Assembly (NCBI GenBank): GCA_947258405.1
Contig: CAMYIE010000014.1
Span: 1-64,000, forward strand
Length of the DNA stretch: 64,000 bases
Origin: an uncultured Eudoraea sp.
GTDB taxonomy: Bacteria > Bacteroidota > Bacteroidia > Flavobacteriales > Flavobacteriaceae
Direction of reading: 5' to 3'
Shown: positions 18,117 to 26,814 of the stretch, in pieces
Layout: each line of letters starts with the position of its first letter
Numbering within the stretch: position 1 is the first letter of the stretch
Translations under genes and position numbers: made by a program
The notes under the pieces: model-generated
The model's input: the letters and a program-made list of their open reading frames with translations, nothing else
Database searches by the model: none
Told to the model about the DNA's origin: nothing

Positions 18117-18212
18117 ACAAAAATGATATCGATTTTATGTAGTAAAAATATCAGGGCAATATACACAAAAACGAAGCTTTTCAAATACTCCGCGGCCACT
18201 TTATTGAATAAT

Positions 18213-18247
18213 TTATCAACACCTTACACCCCTTATTTCGTTGATAA
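18213..18247. promoter_or_regulatory. Inverted repeat in the gyrA-clpC divergent region
   Basis: An 8-bp perfect inverted repeat (TTATCAAC at 18213-18220, GTTGATAA at 18240-18247) flanks a 19-nt C-rich spacer. A second, competing pair AACACC/GGTGTT overlaps it slightly downstream. It lies about 100 bp upstream of gyrA and 130 bp upstream of clpC, so it could be a shared operator. No function can be assigned. Confidence 0.3.
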
Positions 18248-18377
18248 TTCAGGTGTTAATTTTTTTGTAAATCGATGTTTTTTTCGTCATTTAGTCCATG
18301 TTTATCGAATATAGGTACGGTATTTGACGTTCTTATAGTTAGAATTAGTAATTTTATGGATGTTTTAATGACAGTTT

Positions 18378-20924
18378 ATGGATGATAATTTTTCACCGAG
18401 GGTTAAGGACGTAATCGCCTACAGCAAGGAAGAAGCACTGAGACTTGGGCACGATTTTATCGGCACCGAACATTTGATGCTGGGATTGCTGCGCGATGGT
18501 AATGGGAAAGCGATCAGTATCCTGGATGCCCTGGACGTCGATCTAGACCATTTAAGGCGTAAGGTAGAAATTCTCAGTCCGGCTAATCCTAATTCAGGCA
18601 CCAGCCAGAAGGACAAAAAAAATCTGCACCTGACTCGCCAGGCCGAGCGTGCTTTAAAAACAACATTCCTCGAAGCCAAGCTTTTCCAAAGCTCTTCTAT
18701 AAATACAGCACATCTGCTCTTGTGCATCCTTAGAAATGAAAATGACCCGACGACTAAATTGCTGCATAAACTAAAAGTGGATTATGACGGTGTTAAGGAT
18801 CAGTTCAAATCGATGATCACCAGCGATGATGACTATATAGATTCTCCTACTTCTGAATCTTTTCCCAGTGATTCAGATGAACCAACCGAAGGTAAAGAGG
18901 GTTCTTTTGGAACGACAGGACAAAAAGGCAGTAAGAAGTCGAAAACTCCTGTTTTAGATAATTTCGGACGGGATCTAACCCGGCTTGCGGAGGACAATAA
19001 ACTGGATCCGGTAGTAGGCAGGGAGAAGGAAATCGAAAGAGTATCACAGATCCTGAGTCGAAGAAAAAAGAATAACCCCTTGTTGATCGGTGAGCCCGGT
19101 GTGGGTAAAAGTGCTATAGCTGAGGGTCTGGCGCTGAGGATTATAAATAAGAAGGTGTCGAGGATACTGTACAACAAACGACTGGTTACCTTGGATCTGG
19201 CTTCACTTGTGGCCGGAACAAAATACAGAGGACAGTTCGAAGAGCGGATGAAGGCGGTGATGAACGAACTGGAAAAGAATGAAGATGTGATCCTCTTTAT
19301 CGATGAGATCCATACCATCGTTGGTGCCGGGGGTGCTACTGGCAGCCTCGATGCTTCCAATATGTTTAAACCGGCTCTTGCCAGGGGTGAGATTCAATGT
19401 ATTGGAGCAACCACATTAGACGAATACCGACAATATATCGAAAAGGACGGTGCGCTCGAAAGGCGGTTCCAAAAAGTAATGATAGAGCCAACTTCTGTTG
19501 ATGAGACCATCGAGATCCTTCAAAATATTAAAGGGAAGTACGAAGACCATCATAATGTCAATTACACCGATGAGGCACTAATTGCTTGTGTAAAGCTCAC
19601 CAACCGGTATATGACAGATCGCTTTCTGCCCGATAAGGCTATCGACGCACTCGATGAGGCTGGTTCAAGGGTGCATATTGTGAATATGGATGTTCCCAAA
19701 CAGATCCTTGAGCTCGAGAAGCAGCTTGAAGATGTTCGCGAACTCAAGAACAGTGTGGTTAAGAAACAACGCTACGAAGAGGCTGCCAAGCTCAGGGACG
19801 ATGAAAAAAGACTTGAGAAAGAACTTGCAGTAGCTCAGGAGAAATGGGAGGAAGATAGCAGGTTGAATCGCGAAACCGTTTCGGAAGACAATGTTGCCGA
19901 TGTGGTTTCTATGATGAGCGGTGTACCGGTGAACAAAATCGCGCAGACAGAAAGTAATAAACTGGCCAAATTACCCGATCTCATCAAGGGAAATGTAATC
20001 GGGCAGGACGAAGCAGTGGCCAAAGTGGCCAAAGCTATTCAACGTAACAGGGCTGGTTTGAAAGATCCCAATAAGCCAATAGGGTCCTTTATCTTCCTCG
20101 GACAGACCGGTGTGGGTAAAACTCAGTTGGCAAAAGTTCTTGCCCAGGAATTATTTGATTCGCAAGATGCGCTGATCAGGATCGATATGAGTGAGTACAT
20201 GGAAAAATTCACTATCTCGCGGCTGGTAGGAGCACCTCCCGGTTATGTGGGTTATGAGGAAGGCGGTCAGCTGACTGAAAAAGTCAGAAGAAAACCTTAT
20301 TCGGTGATCCTGCTCGACGAGGTAGAAAAAGCACATCCCGATGTTTTTAATATGTTGCTGCAGGTCCTAGACGATGGATTCCTGACAGACAGCCTGGGAA
20401 GGCGGATCGATTTTAGGAATTCTATCCTAATCATGACTTCCAATATCGGAGCACGTCAGCTTAAGGATTTTGGACAAGGTGTAGGATTTGGTACTGCTGC
20501 CAAAAAATCGCAGGTAGACGATCATCAGAGATCGGTAATAGAAAACGCTCTTAAAAAAGCTTTTGCTCCCGAATTTCTGAACAGGATAGACGATGTGATT
20601 GTGTTCAATCCGCTTGAGCGAGAACATATCCATCAGATTATTGATATCGAATTGAATAAACTGTTCCTCAGGATCAATGAAATCGGTTACGATCTGAACC
20701 TTACAGATAAGGCAAAGGATTATATTGCTGATAAAGGTTTTGATAAACAATATGGAGCCCGGCCTTTAAAGAGGGCTATCCAGAAATATATAGAAGATGC
20801 CCTGGCAGAAGAAATTGTAAATTCCAAACTGCAGGAAGGGGATAGTATTTTTATGGATGTGGACAAGAAAGAAGAAAAGTTGACCATCGAAATAAAAAAG
20901 GCTAAGAAATCTTCGAAAGCTTAG
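18378..20924 (+). CDS. clpC: ATP-dependent Clp protease ATP-binding subunit ClpC
   Basis: An 848-residue Hsp100 unfoldase. The N-terminal Clp repeats (~1-145: SPRVKDVIAYSKEEALRLGHDFIGTEHLMLGLL) bind substrates or adaptors. The first AAA+ module has Walker A GEPGVGKSAIAE, and a UVR/coiled-coil middle region follows (VVKKQRYEEAAKLRDDEKRLEKELA). The second AAA+ module has GQTGVGKTQLAK and GAPPGYVGYEEGG. It would feed unfolded proteins to ClpP, and the middle domain separates it from ClpA. It ends in a Ser/Lys-rich tail and is followed by a strong terminator. Confidence 0.97.
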   Translation: MDDNFSPRVKDVIAYSKEEALRLGHDFIGTEHLMLGLLRDGNGKAISILDALDVDLDHLRRKVEILSPANPNSGTSQKDKKNLHLTRQAERALKTTFLEAKLFQSSSINTAHLLLCILRNENDPTTKLLHKLKVDYDGVKDQFKSMITSDDDYIDSPTSESFPSDSDEPTEGKEGSFGTTGQKGSKKSKTPVLDNFGRDLTRLAEDNKLDPVVGREKEIERVSQILSRRKKNNPLLIGEPGVGKSAIAEGLALRIINKKVSRILYNKRLVTLDLASLVAGTKYRGQFEERMKAVMNELEKNEDVILFIDEIHTIVGAGGATGSLDASNMFKPALARGEIQCIGATTLDEYRQYIEKDGALERRFQKVMIEPTSVDETIEILQNIKGKYEDHHNVNYTDEALIACVKLTNRYMTDRFLPDKAIDALDEAGSRVHIVNMDVPKQILELEKQLEDVRELKNSVVKKQRYEEAAKLRDDEKRLEKELAVAQEKWEEDSRLNRETVSEDNVADVVSMMSGVPVNKIAQTESNKLAKLPDLIKGNVIGQDEAVAKVAKAIQRNRAGLKDPNKPIGSFIFLGQTGVGKTQLAKVLAQELFDSQDALIRIDMSEYMEKFTISRLVGAPPGYVGYEEGGQLTEKVRRKPYSVILLDEVEKAHPDVFNMLLQVLDDGFLTDSLGRRIDFRNSILIMTSNIGARQLKDFGQGVGFGTAAKKSQVDDHQRSVIENALKKAFAPEFLNRIDDVIVFNPLEREHIHQIIDIELNKLFLRINEIGYDLNLTDKAKDYIADKGFDKQYGARPLKRAIQKYIEDALAEEIVNSKLQEGDSIFMDVDKKEEKLTIEIKKAKKSSKA

Positions 20925-20944
20925 ACTTTTAATTAGTTTATTTG

Positions 20945-20973
20945 AAAAGGGGTCAATGGTGGCCCCTTTTTTT
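20945..20973 (+). terminator. Intrinsic terminator of clpC
   Basis: An 8-bp stem (AAAAGGGG/CCCCTTTT) with a 10-nt loop runs into seven T's, beginning 21 bp after the clpC stop codon. Confidence 0.85.
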
Positions 20974-21120
20974 ATGTCTTAAAATCAGGTATTCGCGAAA
21001 TATAAGAAACTTGCTAAACCACCAGGACCGTACAAACGATATATTCGCGTTTGGTCTAATATTTTTCCAAAAAGTAGTGCATAGGTCTACATTCGTCTCG
21101 GACACTATATTTATATTGAA

Positions 21121-21525
21121 ATGAACGTCGGACCGACAAAAAAAGCCCTTGTTGTTAAGGAATACCACTTGGATATAGGTAGGGTACAGGTTTTTAAAAA
21201 CCATCTCGTAGCCATTTTCGATGAAGGGGCCACACTCACACTTGAAAGAGCCTATCAAATCATCGGAATCTCTGAAATACACTTCAGGGACAGGAATTTT
21301 GGTTTTATAAGTTTCAGGCAGAATTCTTATGCCATCGACCCAACTATTTACACCTACCTCAGGGAACTGAAAAATCTTAGAGCGTTTGCCATTGTTTCCG
21401 TAAAGGAAATGGACATGCATAACTTTAAGATCGAAAAACTCTTCTATAAAAAACCGATGAAACTCTTTATCGATTATAAGAATGCACAGAAATGGGTTAA
21501 ACGTCGGGTGAAAGAGGCACGCTGA
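21121..21525 (+). CDS. SpoIIAA-like/STAS-fold hypothetical protein
   Basis: A 134-residue cytoplasmic protein without signal or membrane segment. The pattern VQVFKNHLVAIFDEGATLTLERAYQII..HFRDRNFGFISFRQNSYAIDPTIYTYL...LRAFAIVSV resembles the SpoIIAA-like (STAS-related) small proteins frequent in Flavobacteriia. Molecular function is unknown. The opposite strand has a long open frame over the same region, but the plus frame has the protein-like composition. It stands alone between clpC and nnr. Confidence 0.72.
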   Translation: MNVGPTKKALVVKEYHLDIGRVQVFKNHLVAIFDEGATLTLERAYQIIGISEIHFRDRNFGFISFRQNSYAIDPTIYTYLRELKNLRAFAIVSVKEMDMHNFKIEKLFYKKPMKLFIDYKNAQKWVKRRVKEAR

Positions 21526-21586
21526 TCATCCAGCGCCTTCGGTTCGCCATCTTTCCGAACCACCACAATTGCTATCACAATAAAAC

Positions 21587-23137
21587 TTATTCCGATGAAT
21601 TTTGGTCGGGCTCCTGTTGAATTTGTTCCGGAGGTGCCGTTAGACTGATATAAGCCTGTCCGATCGACTGGATTATTTCTCCGGCTGTCAGCGATTCAAA
21701 TCCGGTATTTACAACGGCCAGATCGGCCGCCTTTCCATGAAGATAAACCGCCATTACTGCGGCAGTAACGCTCTCATAGCCCTGGGCGATCAGAGAAGTG
21801 ATCATCCCTGTTAGTACATCACCACTGCCAGCTGTGGCCATACCTGCATTGCCGGTAGAATTTACATAACCGATACCCTCGGCGATAGTAATGGTATAAG
21901 CATCTTTCAGTACCAGAACACAATTGTACTTCTTTGTGAATGCCCTGGCTTTCTTCAACTTATCGAAATCGTCTGTCCAGTCACCTAGAATTCGTTTCAG
22001 CTCACCGGGATGTGGTGTCAGTACAGTTCCGCCGGGCAGCTCCTTTAGAAGGGAGGGATGCTCAGCCAGAATATTCAGCCCATCGGCATCGACCACCAAT
22101 GGACCCGTATAAGTTTTTAAGAAATTCTGGAATGCTTCTCTGGTTTCCTTCAAGGTGCCCATGCCCATACCAATTCCGACTACATCGGGTGATATGGTAT
22201 AGGAAATATTTTCAATATGATCCTCATTCTTATCTGTATTTACCATTACCTCCACAGCAGAAGTTTGAAGGGGCAGATAGCCACATTTAGGGACAAAAGC
22301 CGTAACCAGCCCGCTGCCCGCCTTCAGGCAGGCCTTGCTACTCAGAATCACTGCCCCGATCTTTCCATAACTCCCACCGATGATAAGGGAATGGCCATAG
22401 GTTCCTTTATGCGAAAATCGTTTCCGCTCCTTGTATTGCTTAAGTATCTCCTCTTTACCAATAAGATGAAAATCGGTTTCGGTCTCTGCCAAAGTCTTTT
22501 TATCCATACCTATATCGAGGATTTCCCAATGTTCACAGAAAACCCCGGTATCAGGAAGAAAGAAAACCAGTTTGGGCAACTGTATGGTGAGTACAATATT
22601 TGAACAAACAACTGCTTCCCGATTATCAATAGGCCGGTCTAAATAAAGACCGGAAGGCACATCTACCGAAACAACAAAGGCGCCGGATTGGTTAATATGG
22701 CACATAAGCTTTTGTACCCAGTTATCTGGGGCGCGGTTCAGACCAATACCAAAGATTGCATCTACAATAATATCTTCGGTTCCTATTTCCGGAAAGGCTG
22801 TTCCTTCCTGTATGAAATTTGGCCATATCTTCCTTTCCTTTAATCGTTTGAGATTGATCAGGAAGTCTTCGGATCGTTTTTCACTATAGCTGACCACATT
22901 CACTTCAATGTTATAACCGTGTTCCCACAAATGACGTGCGAGGGCTAGTCCGTCTCCTCCATTATTTCCGATCCCGCAGAAGAGATGAATTTTCACCTGT
23001 GCACCGCGCATCTTCCGGTGAAGCCAATTGAATAACGCCACCGCCGCTCGCTCCATTAACTGTTCACTGCTGATCTGTTGCCTTTCAATTGTGGATTTGT
23101 CAGCCGCGTACAGCTGACTGGCCGAAAATATCTTCAT
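21587..23137 (-). CDS. nnr: Bifunctional NAD(P)H-hydrate epimerase / ADP- or ATP-dependent dehydratase
   Basis: A 516-residue fusion that repairs hydrated NAD(P)H. The N-terminal YjeF_N epimerase (~1-215) has GIGNNGGDGLALARHL and VDAIFGIGL. The C-terminal ribokinase-like dehydratase (~230-495) has GGSYGKIGAVILSSKACLKAGSGLVTA, DADGLNIL, TPHPGEL and the catalytic loop NAGMATAGSGDVLTG. Both halves look intact. It is divergent from the threonine operon; the 102 bp between its start and the thr leader start includes the thr promoter. Confidence 0.95.
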   Translation of the reverse strand: MKIFSASQLYAADKSTIERQQISSEQLMERAAVALFNWLHRKMRGAQVKIHLFCGIGNNGGDGLALARHLWEHGYNIEVNVVSYSEKRSEDFLINLKRLKERKIWPNFIQEGTAFPEIGTEDIIVDAIFGIGLNRAPDNWVQKLMCHINQSGAFVVSVDVPSGLYLDRPIDNREAVVCSNIVLTIQLPKLVFFLPDTGVFCEHWEILDIGMDKKTLAETETDFHLIGKEEILKQYKERKRFSHKGTYGHSLIIGGSYGKIGAVILSSKACLKAGSGLVTAFVPKCGYLPLQTSAVEVMVNTDKNEDHIENISYTISPDVVGIGMGMGTLKETREAFQNFLKTYTGPLVVDADGLNILAEHPSLLKELPGGTVLTPHPGELKRILGDWTDDFDKLKKARAFTKKYNCVLVLKDAYTITIAEGIGYVNSTGNAGMATAGSGDVLTGMITSLIAQGYESVTAAVMAVYLHGKAADLAVVNTGFESLTAGEIIQSIGQAYISLTAPPEQIQQEPDQNSSE

Positions 23138-23189
23138 CTGGCAATAATTTTTAATAAAAAACGGCTACTTGACAAAAATTGTGGAATAA

Positions 23190-23220
23190 TTTGATAAGGT
23201 ATTCAAAAGTACTACTTTTG
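23190..23220 (+). promoter_or_regulatory. Threonine operon promoter (Bacteroidota type)
   Basis: TTTG (23190-23193), a 19-bp spacer and TACTTTTG (23213-23220) form a full match to the Bacteroidota housekeeping promoter (-33 TTTG, -7 TAnnTTTG). A start near 23226 puts the leader ORF start codon (23240) about 14 nt into the message and leaves ~175 nt before thrA. Confidence 0.75.
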
Positions 23221-23239
23221 AGGCTTTATCAGAAGTACG

Positions 23240-23335
23240 ATGATTGGCATTACAGATTTTGGGAACCGCATATTTACTCTTCATGCTTTTTGGTATTCCA
23301 TCACTCCAGCATTTACCACTACCCCTGTGGGGTAA
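23240..23335 (+). CDS. thrL: Threonine operon leader peptide (31 codons)
   Basis: A short ORF (ATG 23240, TAA 23333-23335) between the thr promoter and thrA. It encodes six Thr and four Ile in 31 residues, with three consecutive Thr codons (ACC ACT ACC) and the ending FTTTPVG. The Thr run is directly followed by a small stem ACCCC-TGT-GGGGT (23321-23333) that covers the last codons and the stop. Ribosome stalling on Thr (and perhaps Ile) codons would change folding of the leader and so control thrABC. A tract of six T's (23380-23385) lies before thrA, but I cannot build a convincing terminator stem in front of it, so the mechanism is open. A longer ORF in another frame here begins upstream of the predicted transcript start and is not favoured. 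Confidence 0.72.
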   Translation: MIGITDFGNRIFTLHAFWYSITPAFTTTPVG

Positions 23336-23399
23336 GCAGCTATTTATATTTCCGTTTTTACAAAATCTTTTAGACGACCTTTTTTAACTAATATTCCAT

Positions 23400-25844
23400 A
23401 TGAAGGTTTTAAAATTTGGCGGTACTTCGGTAGCCAGCGCAGATCAGATAAAACAAGTAAAGCAAATTATTGCCGATAAGCAGGCCCAGCGGGTTTTTGT
23501 GGTGGTCTCTGCATTGGGTGGCATCACAGATCTTCTAATCAAGACTTCAGCCATGGCTGCCAAAAGGGATGAAGGATTTCACGAGGGTGCGAGGGAACTT
23601 GAAAAAAGACATCTGGAAGCTATAAAGTCACTCATCCCTGTTAAATCCCAAAGTGGGATTCTGAGTCATGTGAAAACCGAACTCAATACACTGGAAACGC
23701 TGCTTGAAGGGGCATATCTTATCGGGGAGATCACTCCCCGACTGCTCGACAGGATTTTATCTTATGGAGAATTACTCTCTTCCTACATTATCAGTGAATA
23801 CCTGCTTGTTTCAGGTCTCGATGCCAAACTTAAAGACAGTCGGGAGCTGATCATCACCGACGAAAACTATGGTAAAGCTGCTGTAAACTTTGAGATCACC
23901 AACCCGGCTTGTCAGTCGTATTTTGAAAATAGCAAAGAGAAGATTACCGTACTCCCTGGTTTTGTATCTTCTTCAGAAACAGGTAATTCCACAACTCTGG
24001 GTAGAGGAGGGTCGGACTTTACGGCTGCTGTGATCGCAGGTGCTCTGGGTGCGAAACTATTGGAAATATGGACCGATGTAAGTGGAATGTATACCGCAAA
24101 TCCTAAACTGGTAAAACAGGCTAAGGCGATCACGAATATCTCTTATGAAGAGGCTATGGAATTATCGCACTTCGGTGCAAAGGTCCTTTATCCGCCTACT
24201 ATCCAACCAGTGCTGCAAAAGGGAATTCCAATACATATCAAAAATACTTTTAGGCCCCAGGATCAGGGTACTACGATAGAGAAAAACAAAGGAGATTCAA
24301 AATACGCTGTAAGGGGCATCAGTTATATTCCGAATATCAGTTTGCTCACTCTTGAAGGGCCAGGTATGATTGGTATACCGGGTACCTCCAGGAAATTCTT
24401 TGAGGTGCTCTCGCAGGCCCAGATCAGTGTTGTTCTGATTACACAGGCATCTTCAGAACATTCCATCTGTATAGGACTGGCCCAGGACGATGCGCCAAAA
24501 GCAGAAAAGCTGGTTAATGAAGCTTTTGCCTATGAGATCAGGGAGTCTAAAATAAAACCGGTAATAACAGAAGGTGATTTGGCCATCATTGCACTGGTAG
24601 GCGATCAAATGAAAAGCTACCAGGGACTCAGTGGAAGAATGTTCAGCACCCTTGGCCGGAACAACGTTAATATCAGAGCGATAGCCCAGGGCGCTTCGGA
24701 ACGGAATATCTCGGCAGTTATCCAGAAGGAAGACGTCAGAAAAGCGCTTAATGCGCTCCACGAAACATTTTTTGAAGAGAACATAAAGCAGTTGAATCTA
24801 TACATTATGGGAGTAGGTAATGTTGGATCAAGACTTTTGAATCAAATACGGCAACAGCATAGATATCTCAAAAATCAACTCCGTTTAAATATTCGGGTAA
24901 TTGGAGTATCCAACTCAAGGACCATGTATTTCCAAGAGGGCGGAATTCCGCTAGAAGCCTGGGAGGAAAACTTGGCTCAGGGAGAAAAGGCAGATCCAAA
25001 TAAATTTTTAAGTCAGTTGCTTACCCATAATTTTCGCAATAGCATTTTCGTAGACAATACGGCTAGCTCGGTGGTAGCGGATACCTATCAGAATTATCTC
25101 AGCAAAAGCATTGCCGTGGTTACCTGTAATAAGATTGCATGTTCTTCCGACCTCGATAAATATCTTAAACTGAAAGAAGTCTCCAGGGCATACAACGCTC
25201 CTTTCCTTTTTGAAACTAACGTTGGAGCCGGCTTGCCGATTATTGACACCTTAAAACACCTCATCGCATCGGGCGACAGGGTGAACAAGATTCAGGCCGT
25301 CCTTTCAGGAAGCCTGAATTTCGTATTTAATAATTACGATGGCAGTATTCCCTTTTCCCAGATAGTCCAAAGAGCTCAGAAAGAAGGCTATACCGAACCT
25401 GATCCCAAAATCGATCTAAGCGGTGTAGATGTAATGCGCAAAATACTTATCCTGGCAAGGGAAAGTGGATATTCCATAAATATGGATGACATTGCCAATA
25501 ATTCCTTCCTGCCTCAGGAAAGCCTCGATACGAACGACAATGACGCTTTCTGCCAATCGCTGGAGAAAAATGAATCGGGATTTCGCGAGCTGTATAACAA
25601 GGCAGATGAAAACGACTGCAAACTTAAATACGTAGCCCAGTTTGAAGAGGGTCGGGCCTCGGTCGGACTACAGTCTATACCCAGGGATCACGATTTCTTT
25701 AAACTGGAAGGCAGCGACAATATCGTACTATTCTTTACCGATCGCTACCGGGAACAACCCCTGGTGGTTAAAGGTGCCGGTGCGGGTGCAGAAGTTACCG
25801 CTTCCGGTATTTTCGCAGACATAATCAGAATTGGTAACTTTTAG
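23400..25844 (+). CDS. thrA: Bifunctional aspartate kinase / homoserine dehydrogenase I
   Basis: An 814-residue fusion catalysing the first and third steps of the aspartate pathway to threonine and methionine. The aspartokinase domain (~1-290) has KFGGTSVAS at the N-terminus and TTLGRGGSDFTAA. Two ACT regulatory segments follow (~310-460; e.g. ISVVLITQASSEHSICIGL, GRNNVNIRAIAQGASERNISAVI). The homoserine dehydrogenase domain (~465-810) has the NAD(P)-binding IMGVGNVGSRLLNQI and the active region FETNVGAGLPIIDTLKHL. It is the first gene of thrABC, 64 bp after the leader stop. The ACT domains imply threonine feedback inhibition in addition to leader control. Confidence 0.97.
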   Translation: MKVLKFGGTSVASADQIKQVKQIIADKQAQRVFVVVSALGGITDLLIKTSAMAAKRDEGFHEGARELEKRHLEAIKSLIPVKSQSGILSHVKTELNTLETLLEGAYLIGEITPRLLDRILSYGELLSSYIISEYLLVSGLDAKLKDSRELIITDENYGKAAVNFEITNPACQSYFENSKEKITVLPGFVSSSETGNSTTLGRGGSDFTAAVIAGALGAKLLEIWTDVSGMYTANPKLVKQAKAITNISYEEAMELSHFGAKVLYPPTIQPVLQKGIPIHIKNTFRPQDQGTTIEKNKGDSKYAVRGISYIPNISLLTLEGPGMIGIPGTSRKFFEVLSQAQISVVLITQASSEHSICIGLAQDDAPKAEKLVNEAFAYEIRESKIKPVITEGDLAIIALVGDQMKSYQGLSGRMFSTLGRNNVNIRAIAQGASERNISAVIQKEDVRKALNALHETFFEENIKQLNLYIMGVGNVGSRLLNQIRQQHRYLKNQLRLNIRVIGVSNSRTMYFQEGGIPLEAWEENLAQGEKADPNKFLSQLLTHNFRNSIFVDNTASSVVADTYQNYLSKSIAVVTCNKIACSSDLDKYLKLKEVSRAYNAPFLFETNVGAGLPIIDTLKHLIASGDRVNKIQAVLSGSLNFVFNNYDGSIPFSQIVQRAQKEGYTEPDPKIDLSGVDVMRKILILARESGYSINMDDIANNSFLPQESLDTNDNDAFCQSLEKNESGFRELYNKADENDCKLKYVAQFEEGRASVGLQSIPRDHDFFKLEGSDNIVLFFTDRYREQPLVVKGAGAGAEVTASGIFADIIRIGNF

Positions 25845-25848
25845 GCCT

Positions 25849-26772
25849 ATGGAAAGTATTCGGATTTTTTCACCGGCCTCTGTTGCAAACATCTCCTGTG
25901 GTTTTGACGTATTGGGGCTTGCACTTGAAACCATAGGTGATTATATGACCGTGACGAAAGTACCTGAACCCGGCATAAGGATTACCCGTATCACCGGTCA
26001 AAAACTCCCACTCGAAACAAATAAAAATGTTGCAGGAGTAGCGGCCCTGGCCCTGCTCGATAAATTTGATTTTGAAGGCGGCTTCGAGATTGAGATCGAT
26101 AAGAGGATCAAACCGGGCAGTGGGATCGGCAGCAGTGCCGCGAGCGCTTCGGGTGCGGTATGGGCAATTAATGAATTACTGGGGCACCCTTTTACCAAGC
26201 TCCAATTGGTGGAGTTTGCCATGGAAGGAGAACGCCTCGCCAGTGGTGCGGCCCATGCAGACAATGTAGCCCCGGCTTTATTTGGCGGATTTACACTGGT
26301 AAGAAGTTACGAACCCCTTGATATCGTGGCTATTCCTGCCCCTGAGGATCTCTTTGCGACAATTGTCCATCCCCTCATTGAGATTAAAACCGCTGATTCA
26401 AGGAAGATTCTGAAAAAGTCGATCACCCTTGCCGATGGAATTAAACAATGGGGCAATTTAGGCGGGCTTGTAGCCGGACTGTACACTCAGGATTATAGTT
26501 TAATCGGCAGATCTATGATAGACCATATCATAGAACCCACCCGCGCTATACTGATCCCTGGTTTCGACGAAGTAAAAAGTGCAGCCTTAAATGCCGGAGC
26601 GCTTGGATGTGGTATTTCAGGTTCCGGGCCATCGATCTTTGCGCTGAGTAAAGGCAAGACAATTGCCGATGAAACCGCAGTGGCAATGAAAGAAATATAT
26701 AATGGACTCGACATCGATTTTGATGTCCATGTATCGAATATCAACCCTTACGGCATCAAAGAAGTTCAATAG
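25849..26772 (+). CDS. thrB: Homoserine kinase
   Basis: A 307-residue GHMP kinase that phosphorylates homoserine with ATP. Motif 1 is SPASVANISCGFDVLGLAL near the N-terminus, the ATP loop is KPGSGIGSSAASASGA (~85-100), and the C-terminal motif is GCGISGSGPSIFAL. The ATG at 25849 is used; an in-frame TTG at 25831 would overlap thrA. Only four bases separate it from the thrA stop, indicating translational coupling. Confidence 0.97.
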   Translation: MESIRIFSPASVANISCGFDVLGLALETIGDYMTVTKVPEPGIRITRITGQKLPLETNKNVAGVAALALLDKFDFEGGFEIEIDKRIKPGSGIGSSAASASGAVWAINELLGHPFTKLQLVEFAMEGERLASGAAHADNVAPALFGGFTLVRSYEPLDIVAIPAPEDLFATIVHPLIEIKTADSRKILKKSITLADGIKQWGNLGGLVAGLYTQDYSLIGRSMIDHIIEPTRAILIPGFDEVKSAALNAGALGCGISGSGPSIFALSKGKTIADETAVAMKEIYNGLDIDFDVHVSNINPYGIKEVQ

Positions 26773-26814
26773 TCAACTGTAGATTTATTTCCTGAAAAAA
26801 TAGAGTCGAATCAT

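Noticed and set aside
18213-18221. DnaA-box-like TTATCAACA near gyrA
   Set aside because: A single imperfect match and no AT-rich unwinding region or dnaA gene; not an origin.
20953-21420. A 155-codon minus-strand frame over the SpoIIAA-like gene
   Set aside because: It lies opposite a better plus-strand gene, has unlikely composition and runs into the clpC terminator.
23179-23373. A 64-codon plus frame in the thr leader region
   Set aside because: It begins inside the -33 region of the predicted promoter, so it would not be transcribed in full; the 31-codon Thr-rich frame fits better.
23321-23390. Intrinsic terminator in the thr leader
   Set aside because: Six T's are present, but no GC-rich stem directly precedes them; the CCCC/GGGG stem is ~50 bases upstream.
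25831-25848. Earlier TTG start for thrB
   Set aside because: It would overlap thrA and add residues before the conserved GHMP kinase start.
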